Positions 40,882-52,849 are shown, counted from the first letter of the stretch. The stretch: DNA of 64,000 bases from Wenzhouxiangellaceae bacterium (GCA_028289455.1 JANQPN010000060.1:92870-156869); one strand, 5' to 3'. The notes: generated by a model from the sequence alone, not told the origin. Program-made: numbers and translations.

Positions 40882-42567
40882 TCATTCGAAACCATTAACG
40901 TAGAAAATCTCCTGAAGGTTTAAGCCGGTGAGTTGCAGTGACAACCGAAAGTTATCGGTGGTGTTCCAACGCAAATTCAGCGGGATAAGGCTGTTGACGG
41001 CTATTCCCGGATAGCTTCGTCCCTGGACGTCGGCATCCGCACTTATCCAGGCCCAATCATTATCACTGGGGGTGGAATCATTGCGAACGGCTAACCAGTA
41101 AACTCCGCGGGGTAGTGTTAAATCAGTACTGATCCGGTAGGCAAACACAGGTCCGGGGCCCTGACGGATCACCGGGTCGTTAATGACAGTGAACAGGTCG
41201 CCGGGAACACCGTTTATTCCAGGTAATGCAGAATTCTGAATATTGGAATATATCTCGACAGTAAAGTCATCAATGAAAGGTGTACCGCTGCTGTAGAAAC
41301 CGTTAAACACGATTTCCTGTAAACCAAAAGCATCGTGTACTACAAAATTTTCTGCAGCTGTTTGTGGAGGAACCTGACCACCAGTAGTCAAAGGACAGGC
41401 GGAACAGTGTGCATCTGCCGGTACAGCAGTGACATTACTGGGTAATTGAATAATGCCTTCATTTGCCTGGCTGACGGTTGCTATGGTCACAGCACTTATG
41501 TTGTCCTTGAAATCGGAATCCATCTGGTTGCTGTAGGCCACTGCCGCGTTTCGGTGGTCAAAAATTGTTTGGGTGAGAATTCTGACGGTAATATCACAGG
41601 CAATACTATGTCCCGCTGCCAGGGTATCAATACCCCATCGAAAGAGACCGTTTACAGGCCCAGGTGCGGAACAGTTGTTGCTTAAATATTGTACTTCTGC
41701 AGGAATAGGGTCATTGACCTGTATGCCAAATGCAGCCGCCGTGCCATTGTTTTTTAAAGTCAGGCTGTAGCTGAAAGTCTGGCCGGGAACAACCGGCAGA
41801 ATAGCCGAAGTGGATTTTCCCAGGGTTAAATCGACATTGCTGGGCATTCCGGTAGCGCCCACCAGAACTGCACGGCCATTGGTTGCTACCACAGGCAGAG
41901 TGGATTGAGCCGGGACCTGTCCATCGATTTCCAGATAGGCTAACCGGGTGGCACCTCGGGCCAGGGCAGCCGGGGCAATAATATTATCCAGATAAGCAAT
42001 ACCGCTGTTGCAGCTGGCCGGATTGCAAAAAACGGCGTTGCCGGTGCCATTCAGATTAAGCACCGGAAAATTTAAGGTTATTCCACCAAATGTTGGCACG
42101 GTTACATCCAGATCAGCAACAGCCGAGATGTTGCTGCCGATAATATTCAAAGCCTGTACGCTATTGATGCTGGTTTCCAGTATGCCCACACCCTGGCCGT
42201 AGCCAGTGGTGCTAATGTCTCCTGAAACAATCGGTTGAGCGGTGTTGCCTTCATCCACCATCAGGCTTCCTGTTAAAAAGAAAGCGGCGATGTTATTGCC
42301 GCCGATGACTGGGTCGGCAGCAGTCCCCGGGACTTCAAAGGCAAGATAGCTGTAACTGCCGAAAACATTGGGATCGGAAGCCAGAATATCGGTAACCTGA
42401 CTGCTGACAACATCATCACCGGTGCCAACCAGCTGATCAGCACCGGGGTAACTGAACAGGGCGTCATTAAAACCGGACAGCAGTTGGTATTCCACTGGTT
42501 GGGCATGCAGCATGAAAACCCATCCAAGTAGTAAAAAAGCATAGAACTGATGAAATGAGGGACGCAT
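40882..42567 (-). CDS. Secreted protein with a DUF11-type repeat and IFxxGFE tail
   Basis: The 561-residue protein starts at ATG 42567 with a signal peptide (FYAFLLLGWVFMLHAQ). Its middle contains a DUF11-type beta-sandwich (SYSLTLKNNGTAAAFGIQVN, DPIPAEVQYLSNNCSAPGP, IACDITVRI); the rest is beta-rich without known enzyme motifs. It ends QEIFYVNGFE, matching the tails of the M14 carboxypeptidase and the choice-of-anchor-B protein. It is probably secreted or surface-exposed. A longer frame opens at TTG 42585. It stands alone between ELM1 and glnE. Confidence 0.8.
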   Translation of the reverse strand: MRPSFHQFYAFLLLGWVFMLHAQPVEYQLLSGFNDALFSYPGADQLVGTGDDVVSSQVTDILASDPNVFGSYSYLAFEVPGTAADPVIGGNNIAAFFLTGSLMVDEGNTAQPIVSGDISTTGYGQGVGILETSINSVQALNIIGSNISAVADLDVTVPTFGGITLNFPVLNLNGTGNAVFCNPASCNSGIAYLDNIIAPAALARGATRLAYLEIDGQVPAQSTLPVVATNGRAVLVGATGMPSNVDLTLGKSTSAILPVVPGQTFSYSLTLKNNGTAAAFGIQVNDPIPAEVQYLSNNCSAPGPVNGLFRWGIDTLAAGHSIACDITVRILTQTIFDHRNAAVAYSNQMDSDFKDNISAVTIATVSQANEGIIQLPSNVTAVPADAHCSACPLTTGGQVPPQTAAENFVVHDAFGLQEIVFNGFYSSGTPFIDDFTVEIYSNIQNSALPGINGVPGDLFTVINDPVIRQGPGPVFAYRISTDLTLPRGVYWLAVRNDSTPSDNDWAWISADADVQGRSYPGIAVNSLIPLNLRWNTTDNFRLSLQLTGLNLQEIFYVNGFE

Positions 42568-42655
42568 AGTAACCTGCTCTGACAATAACTGTTATTAACT
42601 TAGGCGTGAATTAATCAGAGAGTGCGCCAGATCAGGCGCAAAGCAGCAACCTGTT

Positions 42656-45280
42656 TCAGTCGGGGAAGTGTCTATCCCATAACGCATCAACGTCGGTTAC
42701 AGACGGTGCGGCAGAAGTATTGGCGCGGCCAAGTTGTTGCCTATGCTGATGAGCCTGCAGCAGCTGGTAGTTAGAGGCAGCCAGCATGGCATCCTCAGTC
42801 AAATGGGGGAAATGATCGGCCAGCCATTGAGCCTGATCAACTAAATTGTATGGAATGGAAGCATCAGGTAATGCATGGATCAGCAGCCAGGACTGCACAA
42901 TGAACTGTAAGCGTATACGCGACATCGCATAAGCATCATGCTGCTCTTGTGACTGAATGCGCGCTAACATCTCGCTGATGGCGTTTTGTATCTCCAGACG
43001 TTCGCGGGCCGGTTGCAAAATACCATGACGGGTTCTATGAAACAGCGCAGCCATGTGGTCATCTGACACGATCGGCCGGGCGCGGCATAATGCCTGCCAT
43101 TCCCAGACCCAGGCATGCTTGAATTGATAATCGTGAAATGCGCCGATGCTGCTGATAAGCGTGCCACTTTGGCCGTTAGGGCGCAGCCGGGTATCAATTT
43201 CGTAGAGCTGGCTGTTGGGGCCGATGGTGGTAAGCAGGTGTATAAGCTTCTGTACCTGTCGGTTAGTGCTGCGCCCGGGCGTGGTTACATCATCGGCATA
43301 TAAAAACACCAGATCCAGGTCTGAGGCGTAATGCATTTCACTGGCACCCAAAGTGCCGTAAGCCACAATTGTCAGAGGTATGGAAGATGGAATCAGGTGT
43401 CGGCAGATAGCATTGACGGCTTGTAGACAGGCCTCCGCCAAACAACTTAAATGCCATTGTGATTGAGGGGTATCGAGCTGTTGGAATAAGGCGTTGGCGG
43501 CAATACGCAAACTGCTGCTTTGTCGCCATTGCTGCAGCAGTGCAAGCTGCTGTTCTAACGTTTGCTCAGAAGGCTGCGTCAATGCCAGTGCCTGATCAAT
43601 GTAACCCTGTTTGGATGCAGGCATATGCTTAAGTGTGATGGGATCAATCAATTCATCCAACAGCGCTGGCTGTAGTTGCAGCTGGTGCGCAACCCAATCA
43701 CTGCGGGCACCGTAATCAAGCATACGCCGCAAGGCAGCCGGTTGTTCCAGCAGCAAAGCCAGGTAGTTTGAACGGCCGGCTATCTTCTCCAATAGGGTTA
43801 AACCATGCAAAGCCGCTTTAACCGGTGCAGGTGTATCTGCTGCAGCTGACAACATTTTGGGCAATAGCCGTTGTAATCTATTTCGCCCGTCCTGAGTTAA
43901 AGAGTGCTTCAGAATACGTTTGAAGCAGCTTTCAAATGCAGTCAATTCAGCAGTGTCCAAATCACCTAAGGTAGATTGCAGCAACGCTGTCCAGCCGGAC
44001 AGGTCATCAGACTTTTGCAACTGAAAAGGAGGTTGTTGTTCAGCATCATCACCAAACCAGAAATCAAACTGCTCAGCAACCTGATCACGGAGCTGGTTTA
44101 ATTCTTCCAGCAGGTGGGCACTGTCAGAGTAGCCTGACAATCCAAACCAGTTGTGTAATTGCGCCTGATTGTCCGGGATGCTGTGCCGCTGTTGATCGTC
44201 CAGCATTTGCAGGCGATTTTCCAGCTGTCGCAGCAGGCAGTAAGCCTTGTTTAATAAATCCGCGGTATCTGCCGGTAAAAAATTATGCTGTTGCAATAAC
44301 ATCAACGAATGCAGCAGGTTATGATGGCGTAATTCAGGATGCTGCCCGCCGCGTAATAATTGCAGGCTTTGGACCAGGAATTCGATTTCCCTTATGCCGC
44401 CCGGACCAAGTTTCAGGTTATTCCGATGATCTTGTCTGGCCGCTGCTCTGGCAATTTCGTGGCGCAGTTGCCGGACACCATCGAATAATCCGTAATCAAG
44501 ATAGCGCCGATAAATGAAAGGCTGCAACTCACTGAGCAAATCAGAACCCAGACTTATATCACCGGCAACCGGCCGGCTTTTAAGCAGCGCATATCGCTCC
44601 CAGTCACGGCCTTCTGAAGCGTAGTACTGTTCCATTGCGGTACTGTTCCAGACCAGTTTTCCCATACTGCCGTAAGGCCGCAGCCGGGTATCGATGCGGT
44701 AAACCTGACCGTGTACTGTGACCGCATCCAGACTATGGACTATGCGGCGTGCCAGCCGGGTAAAGAAGTCCAGGCAGGTGATACGCCGCTGTCCAGATGT
44801 CTTTCCTTTTCCGGAATAGATGAACAACAAATCCAGGTCGGATGAAAAATTCAGCTCACCGCCGCCCAGTTTACCCATGCCCAAAATACAAAACTGTGCC
44901 GGAGTCTCATTGTTGATTAGTGGATGGCCAAAAGCCTGCTGAAGTTGCTGCAGATGAAATGTCACACAGGCCTGTAGGCAGCTCTCTGCCAAAACAGTCA
45001 AGTCTTCAAGGGTTTCTGCTAGCGATGCAGCATTGTTCACATCGCGCCAGGCGATACGCAAACACTCAGTTTGCCGATATTCCCGTAATAACTGGTCAAA
45101 GACAGCTGTTTCCAGCGCGGGACTAAAATGCAGCGCTGGTACGCCCGCGGTATGCAAACGATTGCCGTCCAACAGTTGTTGCGCAGCTGCCGGCCATAGG
45201 CTGAGGACGCGCCGGCAGAAAGAAGAGTGTTGACTTAACGGCTCCCAGACGGCTGGCAGTGGGCAATCGCTCATCATCAC
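42656..45280 (-). CDS. glnE: Glutamine synthetase adenylyltransferase/deadenylase GlnE
   Basis: GlnE adds and removes AMP on glutamine synthetase in response to PII. The 874 residues contain two nucleotidyltransferase domains: FCILGMGKLGGGELNFSSDL...DLLFIYS (deadenylating half) with TRLRPYGSMGKLV, and VAYGTLGASEMHYASDLDLV with TRLRPNGQSGTLI (adenylylating half). The N-terminus is about 70 residues shorter than the 946-residue E. coli enzyme, so the start may lie further upstream or the protein is trimmed. Confidence 0.94.
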   Translation of the reverse strand: MMMSDCPLPAVWEPLSQHSSFCRRVLSLWPAAAQQLLDGNRLHTAGVPALHFSPALETAVFDQLLREYRQTECLRIAWRDVNNAASLAETLEDLTVLAESCLQACVTFHLQQLQQAFGHPLINNETPAQFCILGMGKLGGGELNFSSDLDLLFIYSGKGKTSGQRRITCLDFFTRLARRIVHSLDAVTVHGQVYRIDTRLRPYGSMGKLVWNSTAMEQYYASEGRDWERYALLKSRPVAGDISLGSDLLSELQPFIYRRYLDYGLFDGVRQLRHEIARAAARQDHRNNLKLGPGGIREIEFLVQSLQLLRGGQHPELRHHNLLHSLMLLQQHNFLPADTADLLNKAYCLLRQLENRLQMLDDQQRHSIPDNQAQLHNWFGLSGYSDSAHLLEELNQLRDQVAEQFDFWFGDDAEQQPPFQLQKSDDLSGWTALLQSTLGDLDTAELTAFESCFKRILKHSLTQDGRNRLQRLLPKMLSAAADTPAPVKAALHGLTLLEKIAGRSNYLALLLEQPAALRRMLDYGARSDWVAHQLQLQPALLDELIDPITLKHMPASKQGYIDQALALTQPSEQTLEQQLALLQQWRQSSSLRIAANALFQQLDTPQSQWHLSCLAEACLQAVNAICRHLIPSSIPLTIVAYGTLGASEMHYASDLDLVFLYADDVTTPGRSTNRQVQKLIHLLTTIGPNSQLYEIDTRLRPNGQSGTLISSIGAFHDYQFKHAWVWEWQALCRARPIVSDDHMAALFHRTRHGILQPARERLEIQNAISEMLARIQSQEQHDAYAMSRIRLQFIVQSWLLIHALPDASIPYNLVDQAQWLADHFPHLTEDAMLAASNYQLLQAHQHRQQLGRANTSAAPSVTDVDALWDRHFPD

Positions 45281-45385
45281 AGTTTAAGGAAAACGGCTCT
45301 TTGGGCTCAGCAACCAGGCGACCAGGCTAACAACGGCCATTGTCCGGGAATCCAGGTACACAATAACCGGGTACTGAAAGTTTCA

Positions 45386-47362
45386 TCAGTGGCGTGAATT
45401 ATTCAGATGCTGTTGCAAAAACAATATGATCGCCTGCTGATAAATATCGCGGTTTTCTTTTTTCTTGTAGCCGTGACCTTCATTTAATGCATCCATATAC
45501 CAAACCTGCTGATCCCTGCCGCGCAAGGCTGAGACTATTTGTTCTGCTTCTGTATATGGAACTCTTGGGTCATTGTGGCCCTGAGCGACCAGCATGGGGA
45601 TAGTGATTTTCTCAACGTGATTAAGCGGGCTTATTTTTTCCAGGTGCCTGCGCATGGCTGGGTCTCGCTCATCACCGTATTCCTTGCGGCGCAGATCACG
45701 CCGGTAATCCTGAGTGTTTTCCAGGAAAGTGACAAAATTACTGATGCCGACAATTTCAATGGCTGCTTTCAGGCGGGAGCTGTAATGGACAGCGCTGGCC
45801 AGCACCATATAACCACCATAACTTCCGCCGAACACCACGACTTGATGTTGATCAAGGTCCGGCTGGGTTGCTATCCAATCCAGCAGTGCGCCGATGTCTT
45901 TGACGGAATCTTCTCTGTTGAAGCCGTTATCCAGTGAAACATAAGTTTTTCCATAACCACTGGAACCACGTACATTGGGCACTACTACCGCTACACCGAG
46001 TTTGTTCAGCCACATCTGATAAGTACTGCTGAAGCGTGGTCTTGCCTGACCTTCCGGTCCACCATGAATAGAGATAATTACCGGGAAAGGCCCATTGCCC
46101 GAAGGCTTATAAACCCAGGCGGGAATTTGCCGGGCCTGACCGTCAACCTGATCGAATGTAGAATACTGCACCAGTTCAGGCTCGATAAAGCTATCGGTGT
46201 TCAATCCACCAACTTCACTGGTTGTCCAGCGGGTCAGCGCACCGTAATTCAAAGGGTTGTCACCCAACGCGAGCACAAAAGTATCCGAAGGCGTCTTGGG
46301 TGTGTTTAAAGACATGCCCAACTGGCTTCCATCAGGACTGAATTCCAAATTGAAAGCCAAACCGGTCGGGAGGATATCCACCGGCCTGAAATCCCGGCTT
46401 TGCATATCCATTAAATAAAGCCGGGAGCGGCCATTTTCGTTCACTGAAAATGCGCCGCGGCGACGGTCTTCACTCAATACCAGCTCTTCAATATCCCAGG
46501 GGATGGTACCGGTTACTACCTGTGGGTCGGCACTCTCAGCCAGCGATTGCCATACCAGTTGCTGAAACTGGCCATAGCGGTCAGTGATATACCAGATTCC
46601 CTGATCCTGATGATCAAAAGCATAAGGTAAATTAACACCTGCTGGTTGTGCGCCGGCCAGCAGGCGCAACTCACCGGTGTTCAGGTTCAATAAATGAACC
46701 CGGGAATCAGTAACGCTGATGTAATTGACGATAAGAACCTGATTGCCAGATCGGTCAAAGTCCGCAGCACCCCACCAGCTACCATCGGGGGCTTCCAGAA
46801 TCATCCTGGCACTATCTGGATTTGCTGTATCCATCATCCAGACGTCATTGGAGCGGCCATTTCGGCGGGTGCTCTGATAGGCAATGGCGTTGCCCTGCCT
46901 GTTCCACGTAACAGCGCCATTACGCGATTGGCCATCGGTTAATAATTGAGATTCAGCAGTTTCTGGGTCAAATAAAAAAATCTGGGTAAATTCGCTGCCG
47001 CCGGCATCCATGATGTAACTGATTTTGTCGCCCCGCGGTTGCCGCTGGATATCGCTTAACGGTTCATCAAAAAACGTTAATTGATGTCGGGCGCCGCCTG
47101 CCCGGTCAACCCGATGAAGCTGATTAACATCACCGAAGCGTGTCGAGATATAAAGGTGTCTGCCATCCCATGTCCAGGCTTGAAATGAGCCTGAGCGTAC
47201 ATTTTGATAACGATTCAGGTCAGCTCTTATTGATTCCGGAATTTCCGGGATGTCATGCAGGACCAGATTACCATTATTCAGCGTCCGCACATTGGTTTCG
47301 GCCAGACAGAGTGAAGCTGCTGTTATAAGCAGCAAAAAACATATCGAGAAAAGTTTGGGCAT
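45386..47362 (-). CDS. Secreted S9-family prolyl oligopeptidase-like serine peptidase
   Basis: The 658-residue protein begins MPKLFSICFLLLITAASLCL, a signal peptide. A beta-propeller domain (for example QLTFFDEPLSDIQRQPRGD, YQSTRRNGRSNDVWMM) precedes the alpha/beta-hydrolase domain. The catalytic serine lies in FGGSYGGYMVLA, the aspartate in GHNDPRVPYTEAE and the histidine in NEGHGYKKKENR. It should cleave short peptides, probably in the periplasm. The frame is open upstream to GTG 47377 but ATG 47362 starts the signal peptide cleanly. It has no obvious operon partner. Confidence 0.92.
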   Translation of the reverse strand: MPKLFSICFLLLITAASLCLAETNVRTLNNGNLVLHDIPEIPESIRADLNRYQNVRSGSFQAWTWDGRHLYISTRFGDVNQLHRVDRAGGARHQLTFFDEPLSDIQRQPRGDKISYIMDAGGSEFTQIFLFDPETAESQLLTDGQSRNGAVTWNRQGNAIAYQSTRRNGRSNDVWMMDTANPDSARMILEAPDGSWWGAADFDRSGNQVLIVNYISVTDSRVHLLNLNTGELRLLAGAQPAGVNLPYAFDHQDQGIWYITDRYGQFQQLVWQSLAESADPQVVTGTIPWDIEELVLSEDRRRGAFSVNENGRSRLYLMDMQSRDFRPVDILPTGLAFNLEFSPDGSQLGMSLNTPKTPSDTFVLALGDNPLNYGALTRWTTSEVGGLNTDSFIEPELVQYSTFDQVDGQARQIPAWVYKPSGNGPFPVIISIHGGPEGQARPRFSSTYQMWLNKLGVAVVVPNVRGSSGYGKTYVSLDNGFNREDSVKDIGALLDWIATQPDLDQHQVVVFGGSYGGYMVLASAVHYSSRLKAAIEIVGISNFVTFLENTQDYRRDLRRKEYGDERDPAMRRHLEKISPLNHVEKITIPMLVAQGHNDPRVPYTEAEQIVSALRGRDQQVWYMDALNEGHGYKKKENRDIYQQAIILFLQQHLNNSRH

Positions 47363-47476
47363 AACCACAGCATCCACAAGTTAGACAGGCAGAATAGCTT
47401 ATCCTGGTGGGAGATATAAAGGCTATGGCAATTCGGAGGGAGAGCGGTAGAAATCTGTACAAGAGTGTTCAGATTC

Positions 47477-47504
47477 AAAAAAGCCCCGCATTGCGGGGCT
47501 TTTT
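47477..47504 (-). terminator. Rho-independent terminator after groEL
   Basis: A near-perfect palindrome AAAAGCCCCGC-ATT-GCGGGGCTTTT follows groEL (minus strand), with A/T runs on both sides, so it can terminate in either direction. Confidence 0.9.
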
Positions 47505-47529
47505 AATTAGTCAGATTGACAGGGCTTGA

Positions 47530-49197
<1,668 letters not shown>

Positions 49198-49234
49198 TCA
49201 ATTCGTTAGATAAACGATGCAGGGACAGGCGCGA

Positions 49235-49525
49235 TTAGCCTTCTACAACCGCCATGATGTCGTCTTCACGCAATACCAGCAGTTCCTCACCATCCAACTT
49301 GACTTCCGTACCGCCATATTTACCGAACAGTACGGTATCGCCAACTTCCAGGCCTACCGGACGGGTATCTCCGTTATCCAGCAACTTTCCATTGCCGACT
49401 GCCAGAACTTCACCGCGAATCGGTTTTTCTTTAGCGGCATCCGGCAGAACGATGCCACCGGGTGATTTCTCTTCTTCTTCTACGCGCTTAACAATTACGC
49501 GATCATGTAAAGGACGCAGTTTCAT
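49235..49525 (-). CDS. groES: 10 kDa co-chaperonin GroES
   Basis: The 96-residue GroES starts [20 protein letters not shown], has the mobile loop region KSPGGIVLP and the roof/beta-barrel part [19 protein letters not shown]. It is first in the groES-groEL operon and is preceded by a sigma-32-type promoter. Confidence 0.99.
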   Translation of the reverse strand: MKLRPLHDRVIVKRVEEEEKSPGGIVLPDAAKEKPIRGEVLAVGNGKLLDNGDTRPVGLEVGDTVLFGKYGGTEVKLDGEELLVLREDDIMAVVEG

Positions 49526-49631
49526 TACCGGGTCTCCTAAATACGTATCAAAATTGACTCAATTGGTGGTTTGCCCGGGATGCGAGCGCACCAAATACTT
49601 CATTGCCGTTTGGTAGAACGGCTTTGCTGGC

Positions 49632-49660
49632 AAGGTGGGGACGGCGTTAAGCATTTCAAG
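49632..49660 (-). promoter_or_regulatory. Sigma-32 (heat-shock) promoter of groES-groEL
   Basis: On the minus strand CTTGAAA (49654-49660) and CCCCACCTT (49632-49640) are spaced 13 bp, close to the CTTGAAA/CCCCATnT consensus. Transcription would start near 49625, about 100 nt before groES. Confidence 0.8.
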
Positions 49661-49750
49661 GGAGAACACATCAGCATACAGCTGAAACGCTGGAGTCCTT
49701 CTGGCTGAAGAAGATAAAATAAGGCTTCAGTTATCCACTGGGATAGAAAC

Positions 49751-50101
49751 ATGCAGTTTGTGGTCACATCAGATACGCTGATAATGTTATGCAGCTGCCC
49801 CAGCCACGCAATAGCCAGGCAATTGGCGGAGCAAATGGTTGCCGAAGGATGGTCTGCCTGTGTGCAGATAGTGCCCGGAATAACCTCGATTTATCAGTGG
49901 CAGGGAAAAGTTTGTCAGGAAAGTGAGGTTTTGCTGGTCATAAAGACCGCCACTGATGTCATAACTACACTTACCCAGTGGCTGATTGAAGCACATCCGT
50001 ACGATGTGCCTGAAGTAATCACCATACCTATTTCGGGTGGTTCGCAAATGTACCTTGACTGGCTACTGAGCAACAGTGCCGGTGTTAAACAATCTGGATG
50101 A
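49751..50101 (+). CDS. cutA: Divalent-cation tolerance protein CutA
   Basis: CutA is a small trimeric protein linked to copper tolerance and to signal-like binding roles. The 116 residues match CutA1 by ARQLAEQMVAEGWSACVQIV, PGITSIYQWQGKV, EVLLVIKTA and HPYDVPEVITIPI. It overlaps dsbD by 4 nt (ATGA) and diverges from groES; the cutA-dsbD pairing is known from E. coli. Confidence 0.93.
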   Translation: MQFVVTSDTLIMLCSCPSHAIARQLAEQMVAEGWSACVQIVPGITSIYQWQGKVCQESEVLLVIKTATDVITTLTQWLIEAHPYDVPEVITIPISGGSQMYLDWLLSNSAGVKQSG

Positions 50102-52389
50102 TCAAGAGCATGATGGAAAAGCAGGCGATACAGGCCTTACAAACAAAGATATCAACACGCTGGATTACGGCACTATGGATTTGCTTAAGTCTGGGTATCG
50201 GCAGCGCATGGGGAGTTGACCAAAGTGAATTGCTGGAGGCCGATGTCGCCTTTGCGGTAAGTATTTCCGCTGACGCGCGTGATCAGGTCAATGTCAGCTG
50301 GAACATTGCTGAGGGTTATTATCTGTACAAACACGCTTTCCGATTTGCAGCAGTGGATGACAGTGTCGATGTTGGAGAAGCGGCAATACCAGCCGGGAAG
50401 CGGTATGAAGATGAGTTTTTCGGTGAAGTTGAAACATACCGCAATCAGGTATCTGTAACAGTACCGGTAACAATGTCTGGCGATGCCCGGGAAGTCACTC
50501 TTCGGGTCGGCTATCAGGGTTGTGCCGATATGGGTGTCTGTTATCCACCGGTCAATAAAGAACTGCTGGTTGAGTTACCGGCAGAGACGATAGCCGGGGT
50601 TCTGAGCTCCCCGGCAGATTCAGCGATAGGGAATGCATTAGCGACATTGGGCCAGCCGCAGGGTGGTTTACTGGAAAGTGCCAGCGATGAAGCATTACCG
50701 CCGGAGCAGGCATTTCAATATGAAGCCATAGCCATTAACGGGAACGAATTACTGGTGCGCATGACCGCCGCACCGGGTTATTACCTCTATCGCGATAAGA
50801 TTTCATTTGCTACAGGAGATGACGGCACTGAAGTTTTTGAGGTGCTGTTGCCGCCTGGTGTAACCAAATACGATGAGCACTTCGGTGATGTAAACGTCTA
50901 TTACGATCAAATTGAGATCCCGGTGTACCTGAAACGTGAGCCTGGGTCTGCCAAGGAAATTAATCTGCAGGGTGACTTCCAGGGTTGCAAGGAAAAAGGA
51001 ATTTGTTATCCGCCGATGTCTCGGCAGGTGCAAATCGAGTTACCGGGTTTCAATGGCTTTATTGGAGCAGTAGGTCAGACGCAGACAGAGCAGCCTGTCA
51101 GTGAGCAGGATCGCCTGGCAGCGATACTGGCGGGCAGTCCGGTACGAGCTATGGTGCTGTTCCTGCTGGCTGGTCTGCTGCTGGCATTTACTCCATGTGT
51201 ATTTCCCATGGTGCCTATTTTATCCGGCATTATTGCCGGCCAGGGTAAGGAAATCACAACGCGTAAGGCATTGCTGCTTTCAGTTGTGTACGTATTAGCC
51301 ATGGCGCTGACCTATGCTGCGGCAGGTGTATTTGCCGGAGTATCTGGCAGCAATTTACAGGCAGCATTTCAGAACCCGTGGATAATCAGTGCGTTCAGTC
51401 TGTTGTTCGTAGCGCTGGCCATGAGCATGTTCGGTTTTTATGAGCTTCAATTACCGGCTTCCTGGCAGGCCAGGCTATCGGCGATGAGCAACCGTCAGCA
51501 GGGTGGAACCCTGACCGGTGTAGCGGTGATGGGGGTATTGTCGGCTTTAATCGTTGGCCCATGTGTCGCGCCGGCATTGGCAGCAGCCTTAATCTATATC
51601 GGTCAAACCGGTAATGCTGTGCTGGGTGGCACCGCATTGTTCGCCATGGCACTGGGCATGGGAATTCCATTGGTGATTTTTGGCGTTTCGGCTGGCAGCC
51701 TGCTGCCCAAGGCAGGCACCTGGATGAATGCCGTTAAAGGGGTATTCGGTGTAGGCATGCTGGCATTGGCTATATGGATGCTGGAACGCATTCTGCCCGG
51801 GTCAATCATTTTGCTGATGTGGTCAATGTTGTTTATCGGCAGTGGTATCTATCTTGGTGCGCTGGGGCCTGCAGAATTCGGCTGGCCAAGGTTATGGAAA
51901 GCGTTTGGTGTGGCTATGCTGCTGTTCGGCAGTTTTCAGATGCTGGGTTTTGCCCTGGGCGGAGATGACTGGACCCGGCCATTACGCGGAGTTGCCGTTC
52001 CAGGCGTAGTTACTGCAGCCTCCCAGCAAAATGAAATAAGGCATTTTGAACGCATCAAAACAGTTGCTGATTTGCGTGCCAGGGTTGGCCAGGGCAAGCC
52101 GGTTATTTTTGATTACTATGCCGACTGGTGTATCGAGTGCAAACGCATGGAAAAATACACTTTTTCAGAACCTGAAGTACAGGAGGCCATGCGCAATGCT
52201 GTATTACTACAGGCGGATGTGACTGCCAATGATGATGAAGATCAGGCATTGTTGAAAGAATTCGGATTAATCGGCCCACCGGCAATTTTGTTTTTTGCCG
52301 CCAATGGTGAAGAACACCGTCCTGGAAGAGTCATCGGTTATCTGGGGCCTGAGGAATTTGCCGCGCATGCAAACCAATGGGCTAATTAA
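50098..52389 (+). CDS. dsbD: Thiol:disulfide interchange protein DsbD with duplicated N-terminal domain
   Basis: DsbD passes electrons from cytoplasmic thioredoxin across the membrane to periplasmic thiols. The 763-residue protein has a signal peptide, two tandem copies of the alpha-type periplasmic domain (copy one ends GCADMGVCYPPVNKELLVEL; copy two GCKEKGICYPPMSRQVQIEL), an eight-TM CcdA-like core with LAFTPCVFPMVPI and VGPCVAPALAAAL, and a C-terminal thioredoxin domain with DYYADWCIECKRME. Standard DsbD has a single N-terminal domain, making this about 200 residues longer. It starts overlapping cutA. Confidence 0.93.
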   Translation: MIKSMMEKQAIQALQTKISTRWITALWICLSLGIGSAWGVDQSELLEADVAFAVSISADARDQVNVSWNIAEGYYLYKHAFRFAAVDDSVDVGEAAIPAGKRYEDEFFGEVETYRNQVSVTVPVTMSGDAREVTLRVGYQGCADMGVCYPPVNKELLVELPAETIAGVLSSPADSAIGNALATLGQPQGGLLESASDEALPPEQAFQYEAIAINGNELLVRMTAAPGYYLYRDKISFATGDDGTEVFEVLLPPGVTKYDEHFGDVNVYYDQIEIPVYLKREPGSAKEINLQGDFQGCKEKGICYPPMSRQVQIELPGFNGFIGAVGQTQTEQPVSEQDRLAAILAGSPVRAMVLFLLAGLLLAFTPCVFPMVPILSGIIAGQGKEITTRKALLLSVVYVLAMALTYAAAGVFAGVSGSNLQAAFQNPWIISAFSLLFVALAMSMFGFYELQLPASWQARLSAMSNRQQGGTLTGVAVMGVLSALIVGPCVAPALAAALIYIGQTGNAVLGGTALFAMALGMGIPLVIFGVSAGSLLPKAGTWMNAVKGVFGVGMLALAIWMLERILPGSIILLMWSMLFIGSGIYLGALGPAEFGWPRLWKAFGVAMLLFGSFQMLGFALGGDDWTRPLRGVAVPGVVTAASQQNEIRHFERIKTVADLRARVGQGKPVIFDYYADWCIECKRMEKYTFSEPEVQEAMRNAVLLQADVTANDDEDQALLKEFGLIGPPAILFFAANGEEHRPGRVIGYLGPEEFAAHANQWAN

Positions 52390-52439
52390 ATGACTGCGGC
52401 CAGCTGGTAACTGGCCATAGCTGGAAAAGGAGCACCAGC

Positions 52440-52808
52440 ATGTTTGGTAAAAAGCGCACTGTATACCTGCGTATACTGCCAAATGAACAACGGGTTAAAT
52501 GCATCGAAAACAGTAAAATCAGCGAGCTTTCCGCTAATCCCCCGTTTACCACCAGACGGTTGCTGATTGGTGAATTTGATGTGGCTGAAGCGGTACTGCA
52601 TGATGGCCTGGAGGCGCTGTTCGGCAAAGAGTGGCGGCAACTGAGGTTGCGTTATCTGATTCAGCCGATGGCCATGCTGGAAGATGGTCTGAGTTCGGTG
52701 GAAAAACGAGTGCTTGAAGAGTTGGTGGCGGCATGGCGCACCCAGGAAGTTGTTATCCATACCGGCAAGGTACTTACTGATCAGGAAGTTCTGGCTTTTT
52801 TTGATTAG
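52440..52808 (+). CDS. Small conserved hypothetical protein between dsbD and a TlpA-like gene
   Basis: This 122-residue protein has a clear ribosome site (AAGGAG) ahead of ATG 52440. It is soluble, mixed alpha/beta, with VYLRILPNEQRVKCIENSK, RRLLIGEFDVAEAVLHDGLE and the tail VVIHTGKVLTDQEVLAFFD. I do not recognise a function. It lies in a plus-strand run of redox genes (cutA, dsbD, this, TlpA-like) with short gaps and may be co-transcribed with them. Confidence 0.75.
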   Translation: MFGKKRTVYLRILPNEQRVKCIENSKISELSANPPFTTRRLLIGEFDVAEAVLHDGLEALFGKEWRQLRLRYLIQPMAMLEDGLSSVEKRVLEELVAAWRTQEVVIHTGKVLTDQEVLAFFD

Positions 52809-52849
52809 ACACACTGTGCATGCCGCATCAGTGGTGCGATAATTCAGGT

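Noticed and set aside
46900..46913. TGTTCCACGTAACA inside the S9 peptidase gene as a third parS site
   Set aside because: It lacks the central CACGTG and is two bases short of the 16-bp consensus, so ParB binding is not expected.
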